This document shows, piece after piece, positions 9,865 to 19,306 of a stretch of DNA of 40,616 bases. How positions within the stretch are numbered: position 1 is the stretch's first letter; the number at the start of each line of letters is the position of its first letter. Both the position numbers and the translations under genes were made by a program. A model generated the notes under the pieces. It had not been told where the DNA came from. It saw nothing but the letters and a program-made list of their open reading frames with translations, and made no database searches. The stretch spans positions 47,054 to 87,669 of the forward strand of contig PMLB01000194.1 of assembly GCA_003158735.1 (NCBI GenBank), read 5' to 3'. This stretch comes from Myxococcales bacterium. GTDB lineage: Bacteria; Myxococcota_A; Polyangia; Fen-1088.

Positions 9865-10836
9865 ATGGAAAAGACGCGCAGCCTAGCCAATTTGATCCAG
9901 TCGGCCCGAGCCTTCCAAGAAAGTCGAGTGCTGCTCACGGCCCTGGAATTGGACGTGTTCTCGACGGTCGGGGAAGGCGGCGCCACGGCCGCAGATGTCG
10001 CCCAGCGCCTGGGCACTGAGTCGCGCGCCACCGAGATGCTGCTGAACGCACTCGTGGCGCTGGGCGCGCTTCTGAAGCGCGATACCGTCTTTCGCTGTAC
10101 CGCCGAGTCGAAGGCTCTGGGGCCTGCGCGGCCAGGCCTGTTGCACACGGTCCATTTGTGGAACACGTGGTCCACCCTCACCGAATGCGTGAAGGTGGGC
10201 AGGGCGGTCCAGTCGCGCGGCCCCGAGGGCTTCCCCGAAGAGCGCACGCGCGACTTCATTGCCGCCATGCACGCGCGGGCTCAGGACAGCGCCAAAGAAA
10301 CCGTGCGCGTCTCGGGCATCCACCATGCGAAGCGAATGCTCGACGTGGGCGGCGGATCGGGCGCCTTCTCCATCGCCTTTGCCCAGGCTTGTCCCGAACT
10401 GCGCGCGGAAATTCTGGATCTGGGACCGGTGGTTCTTCTGGGCGAGCGCTACATTCGCGAGGCGGGACTGCAGGACCGTGTCCGCGTCCGACCCGGGGAC
10501 ATGCGCACGGCGGAACTTGGCCAAGAATACGACCTGATATTGCTCTCCGCCGTCTGCCACATGTTCGGCGAGGACGAGAACCGCGCGCTCATCCAGCGCT
10601 GCGCCCGGGCTTTGGTACCAGGAGGTCATCTCGTGATCCGCGAATTCATCCTCGAGGAAAATCGCGCCGCGCCCCCGTTTGCAGCGCTTTTTGCCCTCAA
10701 CATGCTCGTGGGCACCGAACACGGAAACACCTATACCGAAGGCCAATACCGCAGCTGGATGGCAGAAGCCGGCCTGGGCAGCATCACTCGCCCCGACCCC
10801 GACGGCGATGTTTTGGTTGCAGCCCAATCAGGCTAG
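9865..10836 (+). CDS. SAM-dependent O-methyltransferase, acetylserotonin/hydroxyneurosporene type
   Basis: The 323-residue protein has the two-part layout of family 2 O-methyltransferases. An N-terminal winged-helix dimerisation region (residues about 10-90, with ALELDVFSTVGEGG and TAADVAQRLG) precedes a Rossmann SAM domain. The SAM motif is MLDVGGGSGAFSIAFA, followed by ILDLGPVV, a GDM acidic segment, and LVPGGHLVIREFIL. These enzymes methylate hydroxyls of small aromatic or polyketide compounds; the substrate here is not evident. The ATG at 9865 follows GAGG at 6-nt spacing. It lies between an Fe-S aldo/keto reductase gene and a DUF4337 gene on the same strand and may be co-transcribed with them. 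Confidence 0.88.
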   Translation: MEKTRSLANLIQSARAFQESRVLLTALELDVFSTVGEGGATAADVAQRLGTESRATEMLLNALVALGALLKRDTVFRCTAESKALGPARPGLLHTVHLWNTWSTLTECVKVGRAVQSRGPEGFPEERTRDFIAAMHARAQDSAKETVRVSGIHHAKRMLDVGGGSGAFSIAFAQACPELRAEILDLGPVVLLGERYIREAGLQDRVRVRPGDMRTAELGQEYDLILLSAVCHMFGEDENRALIQRCARALVPGGHLVIREFILEENRAAPPFAALFALNMLVGTEHGNTYTEGQYRSWMAEAGLGSITRPDPDGDVLVAAQSG

Positions 10837-10860
10837 AAGGTCAGGGCGCAAGGAGACACC

Positions 10861-11421
10861 ATGGAAGAGACAGAAATCGGGGAAGTCAGCGTCGACAAGC
10901 AGGCGGAGGCAGCGCACGAGAAGGCCCGGGAAGAAAGGCATCGGGCGCCCTGGCTGCGCGGGCTGGCAGTCTCGACGGCATGCCTGGCGGTTGTGGCAGC
11001 CGTGGCCTCATTGAAATCCGGGCAATGCGCGAACGAGGCGTTGCTCAAGCAATCTCGGGCCACTGATCAGTGGGCCTACTATCAGGCAAAGGGAAACAAG
11101 GCGGCGACGAAGGTTTCGGAATTGGAGATTCTCACCGAGCTGCACGCGGCCCCCGAACGACTCGAGATCATTCGCCGTGACATCCAGAAACACGCGCACG
11201 AGCAAGACGAGATTCGCGCCGAGGCTCAACACCTGGAGGCCGAATCGCGCGACGATCTCGCCAAGCATGAGTGGTTCGCGCTCACCGTAACCTTGCTTCA
11301 GGTGTCCATCGGATTGTCCGCAATCGGGGCGTTGCTAGAAAGCCGCAAGATCTGGCTCGCTTCAATGGCCACTGGCGGTGCGGCAACGATCATCTTTGTG
11401 GCGCGCTGGATCTTGAACTGA
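10861..11421 (+). CDS. DUF4337 family membrane protein
   Basis: The 186-residue protein matches the DUF4337 layout. A charged N-terminus is followed by a membrane segment (about residues 33-50, GLAVSTACLAVVAAVASL) and the family signature region QSRATDQWAYYQAKGNKAA. A long charged helical stretch follows, probably coiled coil, and then two C-terminal membrane segments. The function of this family is unknown. A strong AAGGAG lies 7 nt before the ATG at 10861. The gene begins 24 bp after the methyltransferase stop, so co-transcription is likely. Confidence 0.85.
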   Translation: MEETEIGEVSVDKQAEAAHEKAREERHRAPWLRGLAVSTACLAVVAAVASLKSGQCANEALLKQSRATDQWAYYQAKGNKAATKVSELEILTELHAAPERLEIIRRDIQKHAHEQDEIRAEAQHLEAESRDDLAKHEWFALTVTLLQVSIGLSAIGALLESRKIWLASMATGGAATIIFVARWILN

Positions 11422-11568
11422 TGGTTGCCGCCGATCGATGAGCTCGGCCGCGCTACAGAGCATAAGGGCAACTGGTTTGGCTACCTGAACCAGCTCGATG
11501 GGCGTGACCTTGATGCGCTCGATCTTCATTCTATCGAGGGAACTCTGGACATCGTTCGGTTGGGTCAT
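11362..11568 (-). CDS. Possible 68-residue small protein, unknown function
   Basis: An ATG at 11568 on the minus strand is preceded by AAGGAGACACGCC, a strong Shine-Dalgarno at 7-8 nt spacing. The product (MTQPNDVQSS) has a reasonable composition with an amphipathic middle (RIKVTPIELVQVAKPVALML). Its 3' 60 bases overlap the end of the convergent DUF4337 gene, and the last 25 residues look antisense-like, which weakens the case. No family is recognised. The rest of the 11422-11786 gap holds no other convincing gene. Confidence 0.35.
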   Translation of the reverse strand: MTQPNDVQSSLDRMKIERIKVTPIELVQVAKPVALMLCSAAELIDRRQPSVQDPARHKDDRCRTASGH

Positions 11569-11786
11569 GGCGTGTCTCCTTGGCCTGGGCAAAAGCCAAA
11601 GATGCTCATGAACGGCTCTCCTTTGGTTCGGCTGTGCCGCTGTCACATTCGATCACAGCGATAGTCCAGCCCGCTCCTTGGTCAGGTGACGCAGAAGATA
11701 ATTCTTCTTGACGGGACGGAATTTGCCTCGATAGAAGACAACCGTTGTTGTGGGATCAACGTTGCGTTCAACCTATGGAGGCTCCA

Positions 11787-14700
11787 GTGAACAGAAACGA
11801 TGAGGGACGGACGAGTGGTAGCAAGGTCAGCAGTCTTGCGGATCGGCTTTCAAAGGGCATAGCGGTGGCCGCGCTGGCAACGCTGGTCGGGCCGCTCGGC
11901 AGTTCCGCCTGCCGCAGGGCCGAACCCGGGCCTGGGGCCGGGCCCGGGGGGCCGGTGGGCTCAACGCAAAAGGCGCTCGATGTTGGTCCTCACCTGCTCA
12001 CGGGAACGGTGTTCGGCGGCGGCACCGCCATGCCAGGTACGCTGGTCGAGGCCCTGACCGACGGTACCACCACCGTGGTCGTATCGAGCACGACCGACGC
12101 CAGCGGCGGCTACTCGCTCTCGCTGCCGCCTGGGACCTACGATCTGCGGCTGACCCCGCCGGCCGGCAGCGGATATGACGTACAAACCGTACAGAACGTC
12201 GTGATCGCCGACGCCGACAAGCGGGACGACATTGTCCTTATCGCCGAAGGGGGAATGGTCGCGGGGCACGTGCGTGGCTATGGTGGGGTAGCGATAGCGG
12301 CGGCGACTGTGTATGTGTACACGCCGAGCTGGACATGGGTTACCTCGACAACGACAGACGACCAGGGGCAATACCAGCTGAGCCTCGGGCCCGGGACCTA
12401 CATGTTTCAGGTCCAGACACCCTACCCGCCGCCCGCGGGTGCGCCCAATGGCTCCTGGTCCGAGGATCTATACAATCAAACCATCAGCAACAGCACGACG
12501 CTCGACTTCAACCTTCCGGTGGCCAGGGTTCAAGGGGCGGTGACCGACGCGAACGGCGCCCCGGTGCCCGGTGTTTCAGTCGCGGCGAATGGGAACAGTT
12601 ACCCAGTGTCGGGGAGCGCCTCCTTCAACGCCAGCGCAAAGACCGATGCCAGCGGCCACTATGAACTCCTGGTCTTCACCGGGACGAACCTCACCTTTGC
12701 CGTGACCCCGCCGCCAGCCAGCGGTTTCTCGATCACCGTTCTTTCGAACGTCGCGGTTTCGGCCGACTTCAGCCAGACCATCATCCTCGAAAGCCCGGAT
12801 CTTTCGCCGCCCATCATTGTGGCTGGGCCGACTGTGGTTCACCTGAGCGATACCTCGGTTTCAATCAATTGGGAGACCAATGAACCGGCCAATTCGCTGG
12901 TCGACTATGGAATTGGCGGGCTGACATTGTCTGCCTCGTCGGCGAACCTTGTCATCAAGCACGAGGTGACCCTGACCGGGCTGGCCGTCTCCACCGTGTA
13001 CCAGTACCGCGTCAGTTCCACTGACGGCAGTGGCAACGGCCCGACCACCTCGGCGATCCTCACCTTCCGAACCGAAGATCCGCCTGGGGACATCACGGCT
13101 CCGGTGATCACCGCGGGCCCGACCGTGACCAGCATTGGGCAGACCACAGCCATTGTCATTTGGAGCACCGACGAGCCAGCCTCCACCGTGGTTCACTATG
13201 GAACCAGCGGCGGCCTTGGCACCGATGCCACAGTCGCCGGGTTCACAGTGGCCCACCAGACGACACTTTCCAATCTGACTCCGGGGACAACCTATTTCTA
13301 TGTCGTCGCGTCGACCGATCCCGACGGCAACGGCCCGACCTCGAGCGCCCAGGCCACGTTCACCACTGCGGCCATCCCCGACACCACGCCGCCTTTGATT
13401 CTCACCGGTCCCAAGGTGACCGACACGACCGACACGACCTTGAAAGTGGTCTGGACCACGGACGAGGCAGCGACCAGCGGCGTGTCCTACAATGACGGCA
13501 CGACCTACTTTGTGGTCAGCGACGCCACCCTGGTCACCTCGCACGAGGTGGTGCTGGCGAGCCTCAACCCGGCCACCACGTACCACATCACGGTCTCGTC
13601 GAAGGATCTCGCGGGCAATGGCCCCACCCTTGGCGGACCCATCGACGGCACAACCCTGGCGTCACAGACCAACGCATCTCCGGTCGTGACCGTGCCGGCC
13701 GATCAGGTTGCCGAGGCCACTGGGCCGACTGGCGCTGTCGTAAGTTTCGTCGCCAGCGCGAATGACGCCGAGGATGGCCCGCTGACCCCGGTGTGCACGC
13801 CAGCTTCGGGCGCGACCTTCCCACTTGACGTCATCACGGTGACCTGCACCGCCACTGACAGCAAGGGCGCAAAGGGCACGGCATCGTTCAAGATCACGGT
13901 GCGCGACACCACCGCGCCGGTGCTGAAGTTGCCGGATCCCATTACCGTCGACGCCGACGCCAGCGGCGTGGTGGTGGTCACCTTTGTCGTAACTGCCACG
14001 GACGCCGTGACTGCCTCAATTACACCGATTTGCTCGCCAGCGTCGGGCAGCGCATTCCCGATCGGCCCCACCACTGTCACCTGCACAGCGAAGGATGCCG
14101 CCAACAATAAGGCGAGCGGCAGCTTCCCAGTGACTGTGCGCAAGCCGAACACGCCGCCGGTTGTGTTGGTTCCGAGTGGCATCGTCGTGGAGGCGACCGG
14201 ACCCGCCGGCGCGACTGTGGTCTTTGCGGCGAGCGCGAACGATGCCGAGGATGGTCCGTTGCCTGCGACCTGCTCGCCAGCCTCAGGCACCATCTTCCCG
14301 ATCAGCGCCTCAACGGTGACTTGCACAGCAGCCGACCACCAGGGCGCCAAGGGTTCGGCGGCATTCTCGGTCGCGGTTGTCGACACGACGCCCCCGACGC
14401 TTGTCCTGCCAGCGCCGATCGCCGTGGATGAGGACGGGACTGGCGGCGCGACGGTCAGCTTCACTGTGACAGCAACCGACATAGTTTCGGGGTCGGTGAA
14501 GCCGGTGTGTACGCCTGCCTCGGGCAGTCGCTTTGTGGTCGGCGCAACGACCGTGTCGTGCGACGCCGCAGATGCGGCCGGCAACCATGCGAGCGGCACT
14601 TTCCAGGTCACGGTGCGTGCGGTCAACAAGCCACCGACCGTGAAGGTTCCTGCCAACATGACAGTCGAAGCCGCGGGACCGGCGGGCGCAGTGGTCACGT

Positions 14701-15797
14701 TTGTGGCCACCGGCAGCGATCCCGAGGATGGGACGATCGCGCCCGTGTGCACGCCAGCATCGGGCGCGACCTTCGCGCTCGGCGCGACGACGGTAACCTG
14801 CAAGGTGACCGACCACGCCGGGGCCAGCGCCTCGGGTTCGTTCACTGTCACGGTCGTTGACACAACACCCCCGGTGTTCGCCTTCGTGCCTCCGTCTGTG
14901 ACCATTTCAAACTGTTCGACCGCCAACCTTGGCCAAGCGACCGCCACGGACAAGGTCGGGCCAGTGACTATCACGAACAACGCCCCGGCGGTGTTCTCCG
15001 ACGGGTCGACCGTGGTGACCTGGACGGCGAAGGACGGCGCCGGCAATACCGCGAAAGCAACCCAGACGGTGACGGGAGCTTGCCTAACCTGCGTGTTTGG
15101 CGGACAGGAACTGGACATCAACGATCGCACGCATATCAACGGCGGGGCGGTTGCGGCCGGCAAGCTGTACATCGGCGCCGACGGACGAATCGCGGGCGAC
15201 GCCAAGGCCTCGGGCAATGCCGATCTGCGGAGCCGCGCCACGGTGACTGGAACGTTGCGGGTGGCCGGAGCGCTCAGCCGGACCTCAGACGTGGTGATCG
15301 GCGCGCTGGTCAATCCTGCCAGCGTCATTGCGCCGACCTTGCCGAGCAAGACCTTCACTGTCGGCACGGGGAGCGTGTCGATCGCGGCGAACGCCACCAA
15401 GGTACTGGCGCCAGGAAACTTTGGCAACATGACCATTTCAAGTCGCGCCAACGTCACCCTGACGGCTGGGACCTACAACTTCGCATCGCTCGACATCGAG
15501 TCCTACGCACAGCTGACGCTGAACACGGCCGGCGGTCCCATCACCATCAACGTCCAGGGCGCGTTGGTCTTCAAGAGCCAGATCACCTATGCGGCGACCG
15601 CTCCTGCGAGCATCACCTGGTACAGCAACACATCGATCGACGTTGAGCCACAGCAGCTGCCCACATTCCCGGGCACCCTGGTGTCGCCCAACGGGCTCCT
15701 CAGGATCGCGTCGCAGAACACCATCAACGGCTGCGTTGAGGGCGGCAAGATCGTCGACATCGAGCCCGACAACACGATCAACGGGCGCAGTCTATAG
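11787..15797 (+). CDS. Giant modular surface lipoprotein with carboxypeptidase-regulatory, Fn3-like and HYR domains
   Basis: I choose the GTG at 11787 because GGAGG sits 5 nt upstream; the ORF track's TTG at 11745 and the ATG at 11775 lack this. The 1336-residue product has a hydrophobic leader ending GSSAC/RR, a plausible lipobox. About residues 60-350 hold three carboxypeptidase-regulatory-like beta sandwiches (DASGGYSLSLPPGTYDLRL, DDQGQYQLSLGPGTYMFQV). About 350-640 hold three Fn3/purple-acid-phosphatase-N-like repeats (TTDEAATSGVSYNDG, STDEPASTVVHYG). About 640-1110 hold five full HYR repeats and one partial repeat (VTCTATDSKGAKG). The C-terminal 240 residues look like a polymer-forming beta-helix. 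A role in adhesion or surface architecture is likely but unproven. A stable hairpin follows the stop. Confidence 0.88.
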   Translation: MNRNDEGRTSGSKVSSLADRLSKGIAVAALATLVGPLGSSACRRAEPGPGAGPGGPVGSTQKALDVGPHLLTGTVFGGGTAMPGTLVEALTDGTTTVVVSSTTDASGGYSLSLPPGTYDLRLTPPAGSGYDVQTVQNVVIADADKRDDIVLIAEGGMVAGHVRGYGGVAIAAATVYVYTPSWTWVTSTTTDDQGQYQLSLGPGTYMFQVQTPYPPPAGAPNGSWSEDLYNQTISNSTTLDFNLPVARVQGAVTDANGAPVPGVSVAANGNSYPVSGSASFNASAKTDASGHYELLVFTGTNLTFAVTPPPASGFSITVLSNVAVSADFSQTIILESPDLSPPIIVAGPTVVHLSDTSVSINWETNEPANSLVDYGIGGLTLSASSANLVIKHEVTLTGLAVSTVYQYRVSSTDGSGNGPTTSAILTFRTEDPPGDITAPVITAGPTVTSIGQTTAIVIWSTDEPASTVVHYGTSGGLGTDATVAGFTVAHQTTLSNLTPGTTYFYVVASTDPDGNGPTSSAQATFTTAAIPDTTPPLILTGPKVTDTTDTTLKVVWTTDEAATSGVSYNDGTTYFVVSDATLVTSHEVVLASLNPATTYHITVSSKDLAGNGPTLGGPIDGTTLASQTNASPVVTVPADQVAEATGPTGAVVSFVASANDAEDGPLTPVCTPASGATFPLDVITVTCTATDSKGAKGTASFKITVRDTTAPVLKLPDPITVDADASGVVVVTFVVTATDAVTASITPICSPASGSAFPIGPTTVTCTAKDAANNKASGSFPVTVRKPNTPPVVLVPSGIVVEATGPAGATVVFAASANDAEDGPLPATCSPASGTIFPISASTVTCTAADHQGAKGSAAFSVAVVDTTPPTLVLPAPIAVDEDGTGGATVSFTVTATDIVSGSVKPVCTPASGSRFVVGATTVSCDAADAAGNHASGTFQVTVRAVNKPPTVKVPANMTVEAAGPAGAVVTFVATGSDPEDGTIAPVCTPASGATFALGATTVTCKVTDHAGASASGSFTVTVVDTTPPVFAFVPPSVTISNCSTANLGQATATDKVGPVTITNNAPAVFSDGSTVVTWTAKDGAGNTAKATQTVTGACLTCVFGGQELDINDRTHINGGAVAAGKLYIGADGRIAGDAKASGNADLRSRATVTGTLRVAGALSRTSDVVIGALVNPASVIAPTLPSKTFTVGTGSVSIAANATKVLAPGNFGNMTISSRANVTLTAGTYNFASLDIESYAQLTLNTAGGPITINVQGALVFKSQITYAATAPASITWYSNTSIDVEPQQLPTFPGTLVSPNGLLRIASQNTINGCVEGGKIVDIEPDNTINGRSL

Positions 15798-15816
15798 CTG
15801 GCAAGGGCTGCCACCC

Positions 15817-15856
15817 CGCGCCCCTTCCCGGGTGCACTTCGCCCGGGAAGGGCGCG
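15817..15856 (+). terminator. GC-rich stem-loop after the modular lipoprotein gene
   Basis: Bases 15817-15832 and 15842-15856 form a 15-bp stem (cgcgcccttcccggg type) with one bulged C and a 9-nt loop, 20 nt after the stop codon. No U-tract follows, so it may act with Rho or as a 3' stabiliser. The remaining bases to 16079 hold no recognisable gene. Confidence 0.55.
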
Positions 15857-16079
15857 AAAGTAAGCCGCCATTTCACTCACCCCCCCAACGAAGGGGACAG
15901 CCAACCGCGCAAGAAGCAAGGCAGAGCCGGGCTACTGCTCCTCGATCAGGCGGGCATGCGGCACCCGTCCGCTGGGATATCCCCCTTCGAGCCAGCCTCC
16001 CGAGATAGATGTCATGAGCGCGAATCGATTCCAACCTGCCATATGTTCCGCCTATGCTCTCCACGGACAACCATGGAAG

Positions 16080-17348
16080 CTACTTGCGTCTTTGCAGCCA
16101 ATACGCCAACAGGCCAACCGCCAGCGTGGCCAAACCCACCAGGCTCTCCCGCGGCCGCTCGGCCACGGTGAAGCCTGTGGCGCCGATCACGAAAACCAAG
16201 AACAGGGCCGGCACCCAGGGCCAGCCCGGAACCTCCAGGGCCGGGCCTCGCTTATGCCGCTCCCACACCAGTCCCAGCACGGTGGCCGCAGTCATCAGGC
16301 TCAGGGTGAAGCCGACATAGGTGAGCAGACTGGCAAAGGCTGCCGTCCACAAAGCCACGATAGCGATCACCGTCTGCGCGAGGAGCGCGACGCGCGGGGG
16401 CCGGCCCGGCCGTACGGCCAACGCCCGCGGCAGAAAGCCGTCGGCGGCCATGCGCGCCGCGACCTGGGGCCCGGCCATGGCGAGGGACGAGACGCAGATC
16501 GCGAGCACGAAGGCGATCAGGCCCGAGACCAACTTGGCCAGGCGCGGCCCGCCCAACACCAGGGCGGCGATGCGGCCCACGTCGACCTTTCCCGCCAGCA
16601 AGGACGCCGGCGCGCCCAACACGAACACGGCATTCAGCCCGAGGTAGAGCACGGTCACGAGCACAGTCCCCAGCACCAAGGCCCGCGGCAGATTCCTCTT
16701 CGGCTGCGCCACCTCGCCGCCCACATACACAGCCGCGTTCCAGCCCTGGTAGCTGTAGGAGACAATCACCAGGGCCACGCCCAAGCCCGCCACTCGGCCC
16801 GGAGCCGCCACGTTGTGCAGTCCTTCGTGCACCAACTGCCCCATGCCGAACCCGGTGAACAGCGCGATCACGACCAGCTCGACGGCCACAGCGATCGCTT
16901 GCGCCCGCGCCCCGGCCGTCAGAGACACCGCGTGCACGGCTGCCGCAAACAAGATGATCACCGTCCCAGTCAGCCGCGGGGACGCCGAAGCAACGCCGCC
17001 CAGTGCGGACATGTACTGCCCGAAGGCAAAGGCCAGCGCGCCCAAGGGAACAGCAAACCCCACCAGCAGCGAAACCCAGCCGGCCAAGTAGCCGAGCGCC
17101 GGGTGCAAAGTTCGCGACAGGAACACATACTCTCCGCCCGATTCGGGAATGTGGCGAGCCAGTGCGCCGTAGCACAAGGCGCCGAGCAAGGCGACCGCGC
17201 CCCCCAAAACCCAGACCAGCAACACCAGCCAGGCCGAACCCAGATCAGCGATCAGGAGACCGCTCGTGGTGAACACACCCGTGCCCACCATGTTCGCCAC
17301 CACCAGGGCTGTGGCGCTACTCAGCCCGAGGCGTCGCTCGCTGTCCAT
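16080..17348 (-). CDS. APC-superfamily amino-acid permease, LAT-like
   Basis: The ATG at 17348 (MDSERRLGLSS) gives 422 residues and about twelve hydrophobic segments; the longer ORF would run into the upstream PilZ gene. Segment 1 carries NMVGTGVFTTSG, the unwound GxG substrate-binding helix of the APC fold. SGGEYVFLSRTLHPALGYLAGW and SYQGWNAAVYVGGEVAQPKR are close to LAT-type exchangers. It would carry amino acids across the inner membrane; specificity is not readable. It starts 7 bp after the PilZ gene stop, so the two are likely co-transcribed, although I see no functional link. The overlapping 469-residue plus-strand ORF is an antisense shadow. Confidence 0.88.
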   Translation of the reverse strand: MDSERRLGLSSATALVVANMVGTGVFTTSGLLIADLGSAWLVLLVWVLGGAVALLGALCYGALARHIPESGGEYVFLSRTLHPALGYLAGWVSLLVGFAVPLGALAFAFGQYMSALGGVASASPRLTGTVIILFAAAVHAVSLTAGARAQAIAVAVELVVIALFTGFGMGQLVHEGLHNVAAPGRVAGLGVALVIVSYSYQGWNAAVYVGGEVAQPKRNLPRALVLGTVLVTVLYLGLNAVFVLGAPASLLAGKVDVGRIAALVLGGPRLAKLVSGLIAFVLAICVSSLAMAGPQVAARMAADGFLPRALAVRPGRPPRVALLAQTVIAIVALWTAAFASLLTYVGFTLSLMTAATVLGLVWERHKRGPALEVPGWPWVPALFLVFVIGATGFTVAERPRESLVGLATLAVGLLAYWLQRRK

Positions 17349-17355
17349 CGCAGTG

Positions 17356-18111
17356 CTATTTGCGCTTGCGCCGCAGGGCCAGGACCAGCTGGGCCCAGGC
17401 ATTGCGCTCGTCGTCCGATGTGAACGAGAACTCCACACTGGCCACCCGCGCCGCGCGCTTGCGTTTGCCGCTCTTCTCCACGCGCAGGACTTTCCCAGCG
17501 ACTTGACGTGCGTTCTTGGCCACAGCCCTGGCCTTCTCAGGCACAGTCAGATTCACGCCATCGCCGGCCGCGAGTGGCAACGAAGTTTCTACCGACACAC
17601 CGCCCGCACCCAGATTGCGGACACTGGCCCGCACATCACTTTGCTCGCCAGCCGCTTGCGGGGACTCCTCCCCTGCGGCCAGCGTCGCTGGCAGCCGCAC
17701 GCTGAGGCGTGAAAATCGTCGGCGCTGCTCGGTCTCAACCCTCACAAGTCGCTTCAGGGCCGCCGTGACTGGTGGACCGCCAGACACGCGCAGAATAGCC
17801 GCATGGCCGGTGTGGCGACCTGGGCCGCTCGCGTAGCGAACCACCACATCATGCCCCGCCTCAAGACCATCCGGGGCCGCGAGCAGGTCGGGAAAGGTAA
17901 AAAGCACCTCGCCGGGCCGCAAGCTGAAGACGAATCCATGGAGCGGCGTCAGGGAGCCGTTCGCGAAGATCTCCGCCCACTGGCCCAGGACGAGCTGGGC
18001 GTCCGGCGCAACAGTTTCTTTTCCCTGGCGAGGCTTGGGAACCGCGCGGGGCAATGGAAGCGGAGCCATAGAGTTCCCGACAGGCGTATCGACTCGCTCG
18101 TCTGACCACAT
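17356..18111 (-). CDS. PilZ-domain protein
   Basis: The 251-residue protein has a C-terminal PilZ-like domain. It shows the arginine-rich entry QRRRFSRLSVRLPA, standing for RxxxR, and VRNLGAGGVSVE about 35 residues later, standing for D/NxSxxG. The first Ser of that second motif is replaced by Gly, so cyclic-di-GMP binding is not certain. The N-terminal 115 residues resemble a small beta-rich domain with FVFSLRPGEVLFTFPDL and are not recognised. The start is unsure: 18111 lacks a well-placed ribosome site, and ATG 18069 (MAPLPLP) is an alternative. It may regulate motility or surface properties. Confidence 0.65.
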   Translation of the reverse strand: MWSDERVDTPVGNSMAPLPLPRAVPKPRQGKETVAPDAQLVLGQWAEIFANGSLTPLHGFVFSLRPGEVLFTFPDLLAAPDGLEAGHDVVVRYASGPGRHTGHAAILRVSGGPPVTAALKRLVRVETEQRRRFSRLSVRLPATLAAGEESPQAAGEQSDVRASVRNLGAGGVSVETSLPLAAGDGVNLTVPEKARAVAKNARQVAGKVLRVEKSGKRKRAARVASVEFSFTSDDERNAWAQLVLALRRKRK

Positions 18112-18148
18112 AAGAGCTATTCAACCTCCAGGGCTGAAGAATCAAGCA

Positions 18149-19306
18149 TCATAGGGCACCCCTGACAATATCGCCTAGTTCCTCGTCGGAAAGTTGCACG
18201 GGGTTGCCGCTCATGCTGCTGGCGGCCTTGGCCTTGGCCACCAGTGCCGGGATTTCGCTGATCGCCAAACCGTGATGACCGAGGCCACGCACCTCGAGGG
18301 CCTGGCAGATCTCGCGCACCCAGGCCACACCGTCGTCGGCTTCGGCGCCCTGCCGTCCCGTCACGATCTCGGCGATCCTACGATAGCGACTGCGGGCGGG
18401 ATGCTCGGGCGCGCGCTCGGCCAAGGCCCGCAGGTTGGCTTCCATCACGGGCGCCATCAAAGCCGCGCACAACGCCCCATGGGGTGCGTGCACCATCCCT
18501 CCCAGGGGCGCTGCGAAGCCATGCACAGCGCCCAGACCTCCATTGGCCAAGCACAGACCGCCGCACAGGCTCGCCAGCATCAGGTCCTCGCGCGTGTCCG
18601 CTTGCAGTCCCGAGGTGTAGGCCCGCCGCAAAGCCCGCGCCGAATGCCGCAGCCCCTCGGCGCCCAGCGCATCGGTCAAAGGATTGGCCCGGCCTGAAAC
18701 CAGCGCCTCCACCAGGTGCGACAGGGCGTCGAGGCCGCTGGAGGCCACCACCGACTTGGGTAGACCGCCGAGCAGATCCGGATCGAGCACCGTCAGAATA
18801 GGCAGCAAATGCGGACTGCGCAGGCTGACTTTGACCTTGGCCGCTGGCACACCGATGACCGCGTTGCGGGTCACCTCAGCGCCGCTGCCAGCCGTGGTGG
18901 GGATGGCCACATAGGGCAGCGGCCGCGACTGCAAGGGCTGCCCACGGCCCACCACCTCTAGATAGTCGAGCAGGACACCTCGGTTGGTGGACAGCGCGGC
19001 CACGGCCTTGCCCGTGTCCATGGCGCTGCCACCGCCCAGCCCGATCACGCCGTCACAACCCTCGCGTCGGCTCCGTGCCAAACCAGCCGACACCGATTCC
19101 ACCGTGGGTTCCTGATCCACGAGCCACGCCACCGACTCGATACCAGCCGCGGTCAGCAGGGATCGCAAGCGCTCGGCGCCTGGGCCGGGCAGATTAGTTG
19201 AGACCAAGGTGCGACGCACGCCCTGCGCGCGCAGAGCAGCCGGCACCTCCGCCAGCTTGCCGGGACCAAACAGCAAGCGCGAGGCAGTCGCGAATTCGAA
19301 GCTCAC
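18149..19306 (-). CDS. Iron-containing (group III) alcohol dehydrogenase family protein
   Basis: The start is a GTG at 19306 whose GTGA overlaps the stop of the upstream monooxygenase gene; GTG 19309 is equally possible. The 385-residue product is a full-length Fe-[18 protein letters not shown] binds nucleotide, and [17 protein letters not shown] is the conserved loop. The metal ligands are visible as Asp and His in [17 protein letters not shown] and as the two His in [19 protein letters not shown]. The family includes alcohol dehydrogenases, lactaldehyde reductase and maleylacetate reductase; the substrate is not evident. Translational coupling with an LsrG-like monooxygenase suggests both act on one small-molecule pathway. 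Confidence 0.9.
   Translation of the reverse strand: MSFEFATASRLLFGPGKLAEVPAALRAQGVRRTLVSTNLPGPGAERLRSLLTAAGIESVAWLVDQEPTVESVSAGLARSRREGCDGVIGLGGGSAMDTGKAVAALSTNRGVLLDYLEVVGRGQPLQSRPLPYVAIPTTAGSGAEVTRNAVIGVPAAKVKVSLRSPHLLPILTVLDPDLLGGLPKSVVASSGLDALSHLVEALVSGRANPLTDALGAEGLRHSARALRRAYTSGLQADTREDLMLASLCGGLCLANGGLGAVHGFAAPLGGMVHAPHGALCAALMAPVMEANLRALAERAPEHPARSRYRRIAEIVTGRQGAEADDGVAWVREICQALEVRGLGHHGLAISEIPALVAKAKAASSMSGNPVQLSDEELGDIVRGAL

Noticed and set aside
13703-15457. 584-residue minus-strand ORF
   Set aside because: It is antisense to the HYR repeats of the giant lipoprotein, is built from Val/Ala/Thr/Pro-rich repeats, and mirrors the codon pattern of the plus strand. No ribosome site or family is seen.
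16014-17423. 469-residue plus-strand ORF
   Set aside because: It is a Gln/Arg/His-rich shadow of the amino-acid permease on the opposite strand.
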